A model generated the notes under the pieces. It ran no database searches and was not told the origin of the DNA. It was given only the letters and a program-made list of their open reading frames with translations. Shown in pieces: positions 42,019 to 53,023 of a stretch of 56,997 bases of DNA. Every line of letters starts with the position of its first letter. Within the stretch, counting starts at the first letter, position 1. The stretch is from Candidatus Jorgensenbacteria bacterium GWA1_54_12. Its GTDB lineage: Bacteria; Patescibacteriota; Minisyncoccia; UBA6257; GWB1-50-10. The position numbers and the translations under genes are program-made. The DNA is taken from contig MFKH01000006.1 in NCBI GenBank assembly GCA_001779505.1, positions 1 through 56,997 of the forward strand, in the 5' to 3' direction.

Positions 42019-42466
42019 TTCGCTGGGGAACTTGCCTCCGCCGGGAACTTGTTCTTCCCGAATCAAGCGCGCGGTTTACCAGCCTGTCAGCACTGCCGTT
42101 TTCTTCGCGCCGCACATGGACAAAGCGCACGCTCTTAAAGTCCTGTGTTAGATTCCACAACTCAATAAAATATTCCTTCAAACCGTCGTTCTTTATTTTA
42201 AACTCACGATTCATATGCCGCACCACAAGGTCACTGTCGGCGCGCACTTCAACAGTGCATTCCCCTGCCCCCTTTTTTCCAAGAAGAAGTTTCACCTTCT
42301 TCAGAGCGTACAGAACCGCCCGATATTCGGCGACGTTGTTTGTCGCCACGCCAATCGCCTCACCGTACTCTCGCCGCTTTCCGTTATACTCCACGACAAC
42401 CCCCATCGCCGCAGGACCCGGATTCCCGCGCGACCCCCCGTCGGTGTAAACGATAACGTCGCTCAT
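42002..42466 (-). CDS. rnhA: ribonuclease HI
   Basis: The 154-residue nuclease degrades RNA in RNA-DNA hybrids. The catalytic set is visible: Asp9 (YTDGG), Glu47 (NNVAEYRA), Asp77 (ADSDLVV) and Asp127 (NGSADRLVN). The short, basic tail differs from E. coli. GGAG lies 6 bases before ATG, and the start overlaps the end of the DHH gene. It is the last gene of the pgk-DHH-rnhA run. Confidence 0.93.
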   Translation of the reverse strand: MSDVIVYTDGGSRGNPGPAAMGVVVEYNGKRREYGEAIGVATNNVAEYRAVLYALKKVKLLLGKKGAGECTVEVRADSDLVVRHMNREFKIKNDGLKEYFIELWNLTQDFKSVRFVHVRREENGSADRLVNRALDSGRTSSRRRQVPQRIDKLL

Positions 42467-43407
42467 ATGTCTCCTCTTATATTACCACTAAAACCGGCGG
42501 GCGGCCGCTCCAGATACCTCCACGGCAAGGGCTTATACAGATCCACCTTAAACGCCGCCGCGGCGCGATGTCCCCCGCCGCCGTATTTTTGTGCAATGTC
42601 CGACACATCCACGCTCCCGTCGGAGCGCAGAGACACCCGCACGCCGTCGCGCCGCTCGTACCACGTAAGAGACATTGGCGGATGTTCGCTGTAAAGCGCG
42701 TGCCCAATCTCGGAAGATAAAATGCATGTGTTCGCCGAAAGCATTTCACGCCCTTCAAAAGAGATGAAGTCGGCCCTGCGCACAATTCCTCGCACGATGC
42801 TTTCCTTATAGCGGAGCGCCACCGCACCTTCTGCAATTGCACGGGAACGCTCCTCGGGGTCTTCAAATCGCGCGGCGAACCAGTCAAAGGAAGTAAAGTC
42901 CCTGCTTTCTTCAAAGCCTTGCGTGGCAAGAAATGTGGCAACCTCTTCCGTGTGAGGCAGTTTCCACTTCCATAAATCCTGGTCCTCAACATATTTCAGA
43001 ACTTCGGGAACCTGATCCGCGGAATGAAAATAGTGCCATGCAAGTACCGACCCAGAATGCGTGGAATCAAGGACACTCTTTGGAGAAACCGCAGGCATAA
43101 CATTTTCCGTCGTCTTATGATGGTCAATCACAATAACATCGCGGTTTGTGCGGACAAGCTCATCCATAACCTCTTTGCGGTATGAAAAATCAACGAAGTA
43201 TATTTCCTTTCCTTGAAATTCCCGCACGTCGGGGAGCGCCTGATGCGTGGCGGGGATATATTCCGCCCTATCCCCCAGCGCCTTCCATGCCGCCCATGCG
43301 CCGGCAAACCCATCTAGGCAGTTACGGTGGTATATAACAACAATGTCTTTTCCGCCGGAGGCGGACCCTCCTCCGGAGGGCATACTAACGTTCTTCCTTA
43401 ATTTCAT
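42463..43407 (-). CDS. DHH-family phosphoesterase
   Basis: The 314-residue protein has the DHH motifs NCLDGFAGAWA, FVDFSYRKE and VIDHHKT and a DHHA1-type end QKYGGGGHRAAAAF. Family members cut short RNAs or cyclic dinucleotide products or act as exonucleases. The first 20 residues (with SGGGSASGGKD) are encoded by a GC-rich palindromic insert near 43348-43382; the conserved fold starts at DIVVIYHRN, so an internal start is possible. It overlaps pgk and rnhA by 4 bases each. Confidence 0.85.
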   Translation of the reverse strand: MKLRKNVSMPSGGGSASGGKDIVVIYHRNCLDGFAGAWAAWKALGDRAEYIPATHQALPDVREFQGKEIYFVDFSYRKEVMDELVRTNRDVIVIDHHKTTENVMPAVSPKSVLDSTHSGSVLAWHYFHSADQVPEVLKYVEDQDLWKWKLPHTEEVATFLATQGFEESRDFTSFDWFAARFEDPEERSRAIAEGAVALRYKESIVRGIVRRADFISFEGREMLSANTCILSSEIGHALYSEHPPMSLTWYERRDGVRVSLRSDGSVDVSDIAQKYGGGGHRAAAAFKVDLYKPLPWRYLERPPAGFSGNIRGDI

Positions 43408-44393
43408 GGATTACTCCACCCCAGCGCCATAAGTCCCGGCATTTCTTCTCCGGCAAGATAGGCAAGCATCGCTCCCCCACCCGTGGAGAGAAAAACATGG
43501 GGTGGTAACTGGTAATCGGCAACTGGTAACCGGGAACTGTGAGCAAGTAGTTTCAGTGACTCCGCTGTCTCTCCGCCGCCAACAATCGCACGGCTCGCCG
43601 TGTTCGCGATAATCGCTTCCCACACGGCGCGCGTTCCCGCCTCAAACCCTTCTCGTTCGGAAAGCCCCATGGGACCGCTCCACACGATGGTGCGTGCGCG
43701 CGCAATCACATTTCTGTAGCGCTCCTGCGTCAGCGCTCCGATATCAAGCCTTCTTCCTTCCTCGTCCGTTATGAAATCTTCCGGCGTGGAAGCGGTACTC
43801 CCCAAAAGAACTGTGTCAGCCTGGCGCACAATCTTTTCCGCGGTGAGAATCTTGTCGGAAATTTTCGCCCCGCCCAAGACAAGCACAAAGGGACGTGCCA
43901 AGTCGTGCATCACCGTGCCGAGGTGCGTAAGCTCTTCCTCAAGCCGCAGTCCCCCGAAGGAAGGCAGATATCCCGTTATATGCGTTATTGAGGCATTCTT
44001 CCGATGGCACAGTGGGAAGGCCTCATTGACGTAAAAGTCGGCTCTGGAAGCCAATTTTAGGGCAAAATCAGGGTCATTTCCCTCCTCTCCCGCCTCAAAG
44101 CGAAGATTTTCAAGAAGGGAAATCCCACTCTCTTCTCCCATGAATGAAACCTCTTCGCCCAACTCCTGCGAGAGAAGCGGCACGAGGGGTGCCAGGGTCG
44201 GCGGTTCTTTGCCGAAACGCCCCCGGTGACTTGCGATAATCACCCCGACACCGTGGGCACGAAGAAGTTTCACCGTCGGAAGAATCGCCCGCAGGCGATA
44301 ACCCGGCGCCTCTGCATTCAGATCAACGCGCACCAAACACCGCTTCCCGCCGAATGCGGAAATGTTCTCGGGCGCGAGAAATGTAATTGCCAT
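43404..44393 (-). CDS. pgk: phosphoglycerate kinase, shortened
   Basis: The enzyme makes ATP from 1,3-bisphosphoglycerate in glycolysis. At 329 residues it is far below the usual 390-415. Kept are RVDLN, SHRGR, LLENLRF, GGAKISDK and STGGGAMLAYLAG. The loop after RVDLN is deleted (to GYRLRAILPT) and the GGGD phosphate motif reads GGGETAES. The extended -10 TGATATGAT (TATGAT 44400-44405) ends 6 bases before ATG, so the mRNA is predicted leaderless. It is probably active but divergent. Confidence 0.88.
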   Translation of the reverse strand: MAITFLAPENISAFGGKRCLVRVDLNAEAPGYRLRAILPTVKLLRAHGVGVIIASHRGRFGKEPPTLAPLVPLLSQELGEEVSFMGEESGISLLENLRFEAGEEGNDPDFALKLASRADFYVNEAFPLCHRKNASITHITGYLPSFGGLRLEEELTHLGTVMHDLARPFVLVLGGAKISDKILTAEKIVRQADTVLLGSTASTPEDFITDEEGRRLDIGALTQERYRNVIARARTIVWSGPMGLSEREGFEAGTRAVWEAIIANTASRAIVGGGETAESLKLLAHSSRLPVADYQLPPHVFLSTGGGAMLAYLAGEEMPGLMALGWSNP

Positions 44394-44435
44394 TGCCCTA
44401 TCATATCACGCCCCACAGCGTTCCTCACCATTGAA

Positions 44436-44548
44436 TTCCCGGCGGAGTCTACTGTCCCACCTTGCGGCAGTATCATCGACGAAGCGCACTTTCACTTCCG
44501 AGTTCGGAATGGGATCGGGTGGTACATACGCCCCTGAACCACCAGGAA
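44436..44548 (-). rRNA. rrf: 5S ribosomal RNA
   Basis: The minus strand reads TTCCTGGTGG at the 5' end and CCGCCGGGAA at the 3' end, which pair as helix I. Inside are CCCATTCCGAACTCGGAAGT and the loop E/helix IV segment. It lies about 50 bases after the 23S end, in the same unit. Confidence 0.95.
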
Positions 44549-44597
44549 ATCAATACTGACGAACGCACACATCAAGGATGTTCTTACGAGGCAGAAG

Positions 44598-47668
<3,071 letters not shown>

Positions 47669-47760
47669 TAGCTTCTACCTCGAAAAAACACCCTTGAATT
47701 TCTATTCATTTTTCAACGTGCGCTCCCTACCAAAGCGGAGCACAGGCTCATAAGACAGAA

Positions 47761-47781
47761 AATCCCGCCGAGGGCGGGGTT
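47761..47781. repeat. GC palindrome in the 23S leader
   Basis: CCCGCC-GAG-GGCGGG with extra AA/TT pairs. On the minus (transcribed) strand it is followed by TTTTCTG, so it might act as an attenuator between the rRNA promoter and 23S. Confidence 0.6.
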
Positions 47782-47858
47782 GCTACACGACGACCGTGTC
47801 GCGCCTTTCTATGGCGTCCCGCCGCGAAGATTTATTGCCTTACTATCCATGTGACTTC

Positions 47859-47888
47859 AGTATAGGTGAAACCCGCTCGGCAAGTCAA
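47859..47888 (-). promoter_or_regulatory. promoter of the 23S-5S unit
   Basis: On the minus strand TTGACT (47883-47888), 18 bases, TATACT (47859-47864). The start would be near 47852, giving a leader of about 180 bases before 23S. The palindrome copy 3 stands 4 bases upstream of the -35. Confidence 0.82.
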
Positions 47889-47891
47889 GAA

Positions 47892-47928
47892 CCCCTTATA
47901 CAAGGTTTACGAAACCTTGTATAAGGGG
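47892..47928. repeat. palindromic element copy 3 (map end / 23S promoter)
   Basis: A perfect 17-bp stem: CCCCTTATACAAGGTTT (47892-47908), ACG, then AAACCTTGTATAAGGGG (47912-47928). The inner 10-bp arms and loop equal the other two copies, in the opposite orientation. The element supplies the last codons of map (PLYKVS and stop). Confidence 0.93.
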
Positions 47929-48686
47929 GTGAGAACCTCCGGGCCGGAGGCGGTTATCGCTACGGTAACCTCGGCATGAGCGCTCAAACTCCCGTCTTCG
48001 GTCACAAAGCTCCCGTCTTTCTTTTGAATCGCCCGCGAGGCGCCGGGAGAAAGCATTGGTTCTATTGCGATGACAAGCCCTTCCTGAAGCGCTTCTCCCG
48101 TCCCGGGCTCGCCGAAGTTATACACGTCCGGGTGTTCATGAAGTGCAAAGCCGACGCCGTGGCCAACAAGATTCCTGATAACCTTGAACCCGCTATTCAA
48201 GGCGGTCTTTTCTACCGCATGTCCCACGTCACCCAATCGTTTCCCCAAAACACATGTGAGAACGGCGCGCGAGAGCGCCGCTTCGGTCGCCGCAACAAGG
48301 CGCCGCGCCTCGTCGGTCCCTTTGCCGATAATAACAGTCAATGCCCCGTCGGTTACATACGTCCCCAGACGCACACCAAGGTCCAGTGAAAGCACGTCGC
48401 CGTCTTTCAAAATCCGCTTGTCGGGAAGTCCGTGAACGACCTCCTCGTTTACCGACGTACAAATATGCGCGGGGTATGCTTCGTGCGCGCCTTCGGGCTT
48501 GTATCCGAAAAACGCCGACTCGGCGCCGGACGCGGCAAGAAGTTTTTGTGCTTCTCGGTCGAGTACAGAAAGCGAAACGCCCGCCGCGGCGCGCTCGCGA
48601 AGCTCCAAGAGCACATAGGCAAGTATGCGCCCCGAACGCCGCAATTCTTCAATATCACGCGGAGTCTTCAAACGGGAGCGGTTCAT
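47907..48686 (-). CDS. map: methionine aminopeptidase, type I
   Basis: The 259-residue enzyme removes the initiator Met. Metal and catalytic residues are visible: VVHGLPD, SLDLGV, TDGALTV, GHGVGFALHEHP, IEPML and HAEVTVAI. The final residues PLYKVS and the stop codon are encoded by the palindromic element at 47892-47928. GGAG lies 6 bases before ATG 48686, and the start overlaps adk by 4 bases. It closes the spc operon here, where infA and rpmJ would usually follow. Confidence 0.95.
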   Translation of the reverse strand: MNRSRLKTPRDIEELRRSGRILAYVLLELRERAAAGVSLSVLDREAQKLLAASGAESAFFGYKPEGAHEAYPAHICTSVNEEVVHGLPDKRILKDGDVLSLDLGVRLGTYVTDGALTVIIGKGTDEARRLVAATEAALSRAVLTCVLGKRLGDVGHAVEKTALNSGFKVIRNLVGHGVGFALHEHPDVYNFGEPGTGEALQEGLVIAIEPMLSPGASRAIQKKDGSFVTEDGSLSAHAEVTVAITASGPEVLTPLYKVS

Positions 48687-49405
48687 GCAAGCTCCAAGAG
48701 TTTCACGAGCGTCTCGTGTATTTCGTATGGCGCGCCAACGCCGTTCACTTCATGCACGGCAATGCCGTACGCGCGCATCCGCTCTATTAACGGGAATGTT
48801 TGTTTCTTATACACTTCAAGGCGCGCACGGATGTCTTCCGGATTATCCAAGCTCCTCTGCATGAGTTTCCCGCCGCAGAAATTACACGCAACCTGTATCG
48901 GGTCGGATGACCCGACGCCCATAACCGGTAAGCCGCACACGGAACAAATGAGGCGTGTTGAGTTGCGTTTCATGGATTCCTCGGAAGGAACGAGAAGTTG
49001 AATAACCGTCATGCGCTCCTTGCCGTATTCCGCAGCAAGAAGGTCTAAAAGACCTTGCTCCTTCCCGTCCCCAAACGCCTGAAATTCTTCCCGCGGGTAA
49101 CCACTAAACACAACGCTCACATCGGCGAGAGCAAGGCGCATGACTCTGTCCCGCATAATGGAAAGAACCCACGAAGGGGTGCAGAGTTCGCCGGATTCAA
49201 ACTTCTTGCGTTCCCGAACGAGAACGGGGTCGTTCTCCGCCCCCGGGGCGTAGAGGATGCGTTCAATGGAACGCCCGGTGTCCACATGAAAAAAGAAAAA
49301 GCGCTTTGAGAGAAGTTCTGCTTGCGTTCCCTTCCCGGCACCGGGAGGTCCAAATATGATGAGGGCCTGCCTCGCCGGCGGGCGAGCCTGCCTACCGGGT
49401 TTCAT
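48683..49405 (-). CDS. adk: adenylate kinase
   Basis: The 240-residue enzyme balances AMP, ADP and ATP. It has the P-loop GPPGAGKGT (19-27), the CMP-binding region and a LID with a zinc-type CSVCG...CNFCGG pair. The first 15 residues (KPGRQARPPARQ) are not part of the fold; they are encoded by a GC-rich near-palindrome (GCCTGCC/GGCGGGCGAGC, about 49368-49393), so this looks like a repeat inserted at the start of the gene. Its start overlaps the end of secY by 14 bases. Confidence 0.93.
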   Translation of the reverse strand: MKPGRQARPPARQALIIFGPPGAGKGTQAELLSKRFFFFHVDTGRSIERILYAPGAENDPVLVRERKKFESGELCTPSWVLSIMRDRVMRLALADVSVVFSGYPREEFQAFGDGKEQGLLDLLAAEYGKERMTVIQLLVPSEESMKRNSTRLICSVCGLPVMGVGSSDPIQVACNFCGGKLMQRSLDNPEDIRARLEVYKKQTFPLIERMRAYGIAVHEVNGVGAPYEIHETLVKLLELA

Positions 49406-50660
49406 ATTCCCGTATGGAGAGTTGAGATTGAAGCTGTTTCATAACTTCAAGCGCCACGGCAACGACGATAAGAAGTCCCGTGCCGCCCAGTGAAAACGCC
49501 TCCACGCCGGTTATCATTTGCGTCAGGTTCGGCAGAACGGCGACGATGCCCAGGAAGAGCGCACCGAATAAGGTAATGCGGCGCACCACGTATCGGAGCA
49601 CGTCCGTTGTCTGTGCGCCCGGACGGATGCCGGGAAGGAATCCCCCGCTCTGCTGAAGCGTCTTTGAAATTTCATCGGGGTTAAAAGTGATTGCCGTGTA
49701 GAAGTACGTAAAAACAACGACAAGCGCGAAGTATACGGCGCTGTAGATAAGCTGGTTGTTGAAAATCGTCGTCACAATGGTATTGAGGCGCGCCGATGCC
49801 GCAGGCGACGCAATCGCGACAATCTGCACGGCGAACTGCGGGAGTAAAAGAAGCGAAACCGCAAAGATAATAGGAATAACGCCGGCCTGATTGATCTTCA
49901 GGGGCAGGTATGACGTCACGCCGCCGTACAGCTTGTTGCCGCGCACGCGTTTGGCGTACGAAACGGATATTTTCCGCTCGCCCTCATTGATATACGTAAT
50001 GCCCGCAATGACGGCAACAGAAAGCGCAACAAAGATGATGTATGTCGGGAGCATCTCGGGCGTGTACGAAGCAAGGCTTGACATAATCGCTCTCGGCAAT
50101 CCCGAAACGATACCGGCGAAGATGATGAGGGAAGTTCCATTGCCGATCTTGTATTCGGAAATGACTTCTCCGATCCACACGAGAAACATCGTGCCTGCGG
50201 TAATAATAATGATGTTTCCGATAATCGCCGGGAGCGGAAGAGGTGCGATGGCTCCCTGAGACATAAGAAGATTCAGAAAACTGTAGCCCTGAAGTATTGA
50301 GAACGGTATCGTGAGGTAGCGCGAGATGCGGTTAAACTTCGCCCTGCCTTCGGGCCCCTCTTCGTAATACACTTCCTTGAGCCGTGGAAACACAATCATA
50401 AGAAGCTGCATGACGATAACGGCAGTAATATACGGGCCGATGCCGAGCATGACGAGCGACAGGTTTGACAGGCCTCCGCCGGAAAAGATATTCAAAAATC
50501 CAAGAAGTCGGCTTGATGCAAAAAACGCCTCAAGCTCGCTGGTATTCACTCCAGGAATGGGAATTGCCGCAAGAAGCCGGAATGCGGCAAGAAGAAGGAG
50601 TACCACCACGACCTTCTTGCGTAGGTCGGGTGCTTTGAAAATATGGAGGATGTTGAACAT
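49392..50660 (-). CDS. secY: protein translocase subunit SecY
   Basis: The 422-residue protein has about 10 membrane helices and forms the export channel. It begins FKAPDLRKKVVVVLL and shows the family segments GGGLSNLSLVMLGIGPYITA and YGGVTSYLPLKINQAGVIPIIFA, ending with a short tail. It sits in its usual place after uL15. Confidence 0.96.
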   Translation of the reverse strand: MFNILHIFKAPDLRKKVVVVLLLLAAFRLLAAIPIPGVNTSELEAFFASSRLLGFLNIFSGGGLSNLSLVMLGIGPYITAVIVMQLLMIVFPRLKEVYYEEGPEGRAKFNRISRYLTIPFSILQGYSFLNLLMSQGAIAPLPLPAIIGNIIIITAGTMFLVWIGEVISEYKIGNGTSLIIFAGIVSGLPRAIMSSLASYTPEMLPTYIIFVALSVAVIAGITYINEGERKISVSYAKRVRGNKLYGGVTSYLPLKINQAGVIPIIFAVSLLLLPQFAVQIVAIASPAASARLNTIVTTIFNNQLIYSAVYFALVVVFTYFYTAITFNPDEISKTLQQSGGFLPGIRPGAQTTDVLRYVVRRITLFGALFLGIVAVLPNLTQMITGVEAFSLGGTGLLIVVAVALEVMKQLQSQLSIREYETR

Positions 50661-50661
50661 A

Positions 50662-51087
50662 TTAGCCGGTCACCACGCTCCCGCCCGCTTTTTCAACTTT
50701 CTCTTTCGCCGTTTTTGAAATCGGCACTCCCTGCACAGAAAGCTTCTTCGTAAGCTCTCCGCCGTCCACGATTTTTGCCTTGTCATCCCCTTTCAAAACG
50801 CCTGCCTCGCGGAGTGACTGCAGTGTAACCGATGCTCCGTCCTGAAACGCGTGCGACAAAACGCCGAGGCTCACCGCCACAGGTTTCGGTTTTCTTAGTG
50901 CGCGCTGGCGCGCGCCGCGAAGCTTGGGGAAAATCTTAACCGCTTCCGCAAGAGCCGCAGGCAGACGCCCGCCCGCATGCGCGTGCTGGCCCTTTACGCC
51001 CCGCCCCGAATACGAGCCGCGTTTCCCGCCCCTGCCGATTCGCTTTTTATACCTCCGTTCCGGGTTTTTGAGTTCGTGCATCTGCAT
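50662..51087 (-). CDS. rplO: ribosomal protein uL15
   Basis: The 141-residue protein has the Gly/Arg-rich N-terminus (RIGRGGKRGSYSGRGVKGQHA) and the C-terminal L15 core. It directly follows uS5; uL30, which normally lies between them, is absent. The start overlaps uS5 by about 40 bases; ATG 51081 (MHELKNPE) is an alternative that reduces the overlap. Confidence 0.94.
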   Translation of the reverse strand: MQMHELKNPERRYKKRIGRGGKRGSYSGRGVKGQHAHAGGRLPAALAEAVKIFPKLRGARQRALRKPKPVAVSLGVLSHAFQDGASVTLQSLREAGVLKGDDKAKIVDGGELTKKLSVQGVPISKTAKEKVEKAGGSVVTG

Positions 51088-51520
51088 ACATTTTCAAGCC
51101 ATTAAGCGTCGCGCGCGCATTGTTCAACTTGTTTGTCGTTGTCCCAAGCATTTTCGCCGTCACATCCTTCACGCCCGCGAGGTCCAAGACAACACGCATC
51201 GCCCCGCCGGCAATAAGACCATGTCCTTCGCGAGCCGGCTTCATCCTCAAGTGCGCGGCTCCGTACTTCACCTCAATATCATACGGCAAAGTGCGTTTGT
51301 CCTTCAAGGATATGCAAACAACGTGTTTCCGCGCGTCCGCCTTTCCCTTTTCCACGGCGCTCGCCACATCCTTGCCGCGCCCAAGCCCGACACCAACGCA
51401 TCCCATGCGGTCGCCAAGAACGACGACGGTGCGAAAGACGAACCGTTTCCCTCCGGCAACGACACGGGTCACGCGCCGTATCTCAAGCACATTGTCCTCA
51501 AAATCGTCTGTTTTCCTCAT
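51047..51520 (-). CDS. rpsE: ribosomal protein uS5
   Basis: The 157-residue protein (MRKTDDFEDNVLEIRRVTRV) has the S5 dsRBD-like core FRTVVVLGDRMGCVGVGLGRGKDVA and the RTLPYDIEVKYG segment. A strong Shine-Dalgarno AGAGGAG (51526-51532) 5 bases upstream fixes ATG 51520; the frame from TTG 51547 would run through it. Confidence 0.94.
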   Translation of the reverse strand: MRKTDDFEDNVLEIRRVTRVVAGGKRFVFRTVVVLGDRMGCVGVGLGRGKDVASAVEKGKADARKHVVCISLKDKRTLPYDIEVKYGAAHLRMKPAREGHGLIAGGAMRVVLDLAGVKDVTAKMLGTTTNKLNNARATLNGLKMYADARTQKPGTEV

Positions 51521-51552
51521 GGGTGCTCCTCTTGGCATGGTTTTCAAAAAAA

Positions 51553-51915
51553 TTAAAATAACAACCCTGACTCTCGCGCGCCTTCGGCGACCGCGCGGAC
51601 ACGTCCGTGATACCGGTACTGTCCCCGGTCAAAAACGACTTTCGTCACCCCCTGTTCCTGCGCGCGTTTGCCGATAAGTTTCCCTACTTCGTGCGCCACC
51701 GCAATTTTTCCTTTTCCTCCGGAGGGCACCTCGCGACTCCAGGCAGAAACCAAAGTGGTGCCGCGCGCATCGTCAATAAGCTGGGCATGAATATGCCGCA
51801 GGCTTCGAAACACCGAAAGGCGCGGGCGCGTCCCTCGTCCGCTGTCGTGGGCTTGCTGAACGATTTTAACGCGTGTTCGCCGCGCACGCCGGATAATAGT
51901 TTCTGTTTTTGCCAT
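51553..51915 (-). CDS. rplR: ribosomal protein uL18
   Basis: The 120-residue 5S-binding protein has RPRLSVFRSLRHIHAQLIDD, KRAQEQGVTKVVFDRG and YRYHGRVRAVAEGARESGL. It lies in standard order between uL6 and uS5. Confidence 0.95.
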   Translation of the reverse strand: MAKTETIIRRARRTRVKIVQQAHDSGRGTRPRLSVFRSLRHIHAQLIDDARGTTLVSAWSREVPSGGKGKIAVAHEVGKLIGKRAQEQGVTKVVFDRGQYRYHGRVRAVAEGARESGLLF

Positions 51916-51917
51916 GG

Positions 51918-52466
51918 TTACGCGGTTCCTGCCGCTTTCTTACCCGCCTTGCGGCGAACGACCTCATCGGCATAATGGAAACCCTTCCCCTTATACGGTT
52001 CCACTTTCCTTAAATTTCTCACCTCTGCCGCCGCCTGGCCGACCGCCTGCTTGTCGGCGCCCGAGATGCGGAGCGTATTGCCGTTCAGTTCAAACGAAAC
52101 ATCTGCCGGCACCTCAAAACGCACCTGGTGGGAAAAGCCCAAGGTCATCGTAAGCACCCGCCCTTCGGAGGAGAGTGTCATGCGGTATCCGATGCCTTCC
52201 AGGACGAGTGTTTTTTCAAAGTCGCGCGTCAGTCCTTGGACGGCGTTTGCAAAAAGACTCCGGACAGTTCCCCAGTTCTTCCGGGTTTGCTGCGCCTCGT
52301 CGGTAGTTTCAAAAACCGCTGCACCGTCTCGGGGCACGTACGAAATGCCTTTCAAGAGCGGCACGGAAAGTTTCCGGTTTCCGCGAGCCACGAGAAGCCG
52401 CCCGTCACCGAGGGTGACGGTCACATCCGGCGGAACTATAACGGGTTGTCGTCCGATTCTTGACAT
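51918..52466 (-). CDS. rplF: ribosomal protein uL6
   Basis: The 182-residue protein has MSRIGRQPVIVPPDVTVT and the C-terminal repeat with GADKQAVGQAAAEVRNLRKVEPYKGKG. It begins 14 bases after uS8. Confidence 0.95.
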   Translation of the reverse strand: MSRIGRQPVIVPPDVTVTLGDGRLLVARGNRKLSVPLLKGISYVPRDGAAVFETTDEAQQTRKNWGTVRSLFANAVQGLTRDFEKTLVLEGIGYRMTLSSEGRVLTMTLGFSHQVRFEVPADVSFELNGNTLRISGADKQAVGQAAAEVRNLRKVEPYKGKGFHYADEVVRRKAGKKAAGTA

Positions 52467-52479
52467 GGTTCGATTTCAC

Positions 52480-52851
52480 TCACCACACTTTAAAAAGTAA
52501 TTTCCCGCCGACATGCTGCTTTTTCGCTTCATCCCCGCTCAAAACGCCCATCGGCGTTGAGACGACAAGAAGTCCCCTGCCTCCCTGCACGGGTTTCAAT
52601 TCTCGCGCGCCCGCGTACCGGTCCAGCGACGGTTTTGAAAGCGCCTGAAACGCATGAACCGTCCGCTTTGCCGGAAGGGAAATTTTCAAGATTTTCTTCG
52701 CACCGCGCCCGATGACGGCCACTTTATCAACGAATCCGTGCCGAATCAGGATGTTCGTGATTGCGGCATCCATCTTCGTATACGGTGTACGCGTGATGCG
52801 CCTCCGGGCCGCTTGCGCGTTCTTTATGCGATTTATTAAATCAATATACAT
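52480..52851 (-). CDS. rpsH: ribosomal protein uS8
   Basis: The 123-residue protein begins MYIDLINRIKNAQAARR, aligned with the family start (DPIADMLTRIRNA), and ends SGDEAKKQHVGGKLLFKVW. I reject the longer frame from 52920 because its extra 23 residues cover the AT-rich promoter-like spacer. Confidence 0.94.
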   Translation of the reverse strand: MYIDLINRIKNAQAARRRITRTPYTKMDAAITNILIRHGFVDKVAVIGRGAKKILKISLPAKRTVHAFQALSKPSLDRYAGARELKPVQGGRGLLVVSTPMGVLSGDEAKKQHVGGKLLFKVW

Positions 52852-52878
52852 GCCGAATGTATCTAAATTTACAAGGTG

Positions 52879-52907
52879 AGTATAGCGAACCGAAGTAAAT
52901 TTAGCAA
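52879..52907 (-). promoter_or_regulatory. internal promoter upstream of rpsH
   Basis: On the minus strand TTGCTA (52902-52907), 17 bases, TATACT (52879-52884). The 9-bp inverted repeat TAAATTTAC/GTAAATTTA overlaps it. The promoter would drive rpsH to map separately from the upstream half. Confidence 0.65.
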
Positions 52908-52934
52908 TAGATTCGAGCATTCCGAACGCCAGCG

Positions 52935-53010
52935 AGGAATTTCAACGAGACCCTTCGCTACGCTCAGGGTGACGCTTCGCCAGCCACTCATCCCGCCACG
53001 ACGGGACTCG
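52935..53010. repeat. repeat-rich insertion between rpsN and rpsH
   Basis: The 172-base gap (52852-53023) is unusually long for this operon. It contains ACCCTTCGCTACGCTCAGGG, an imperfect hairpin of a type seen as a dispersed repeat in many bacteria, and a TCCCG/CGGGA palindrome (52991-53006). No coding frame is convincing. Confidence 0.5.
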
Positions 53011-53023
53011 TGGGGCGAGAGTG

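Noticed and set aside
52852..52920. Longer uS8 N-terminus
   Set aside because: The extra residues cover the internal promoter and do not match the S8 family.
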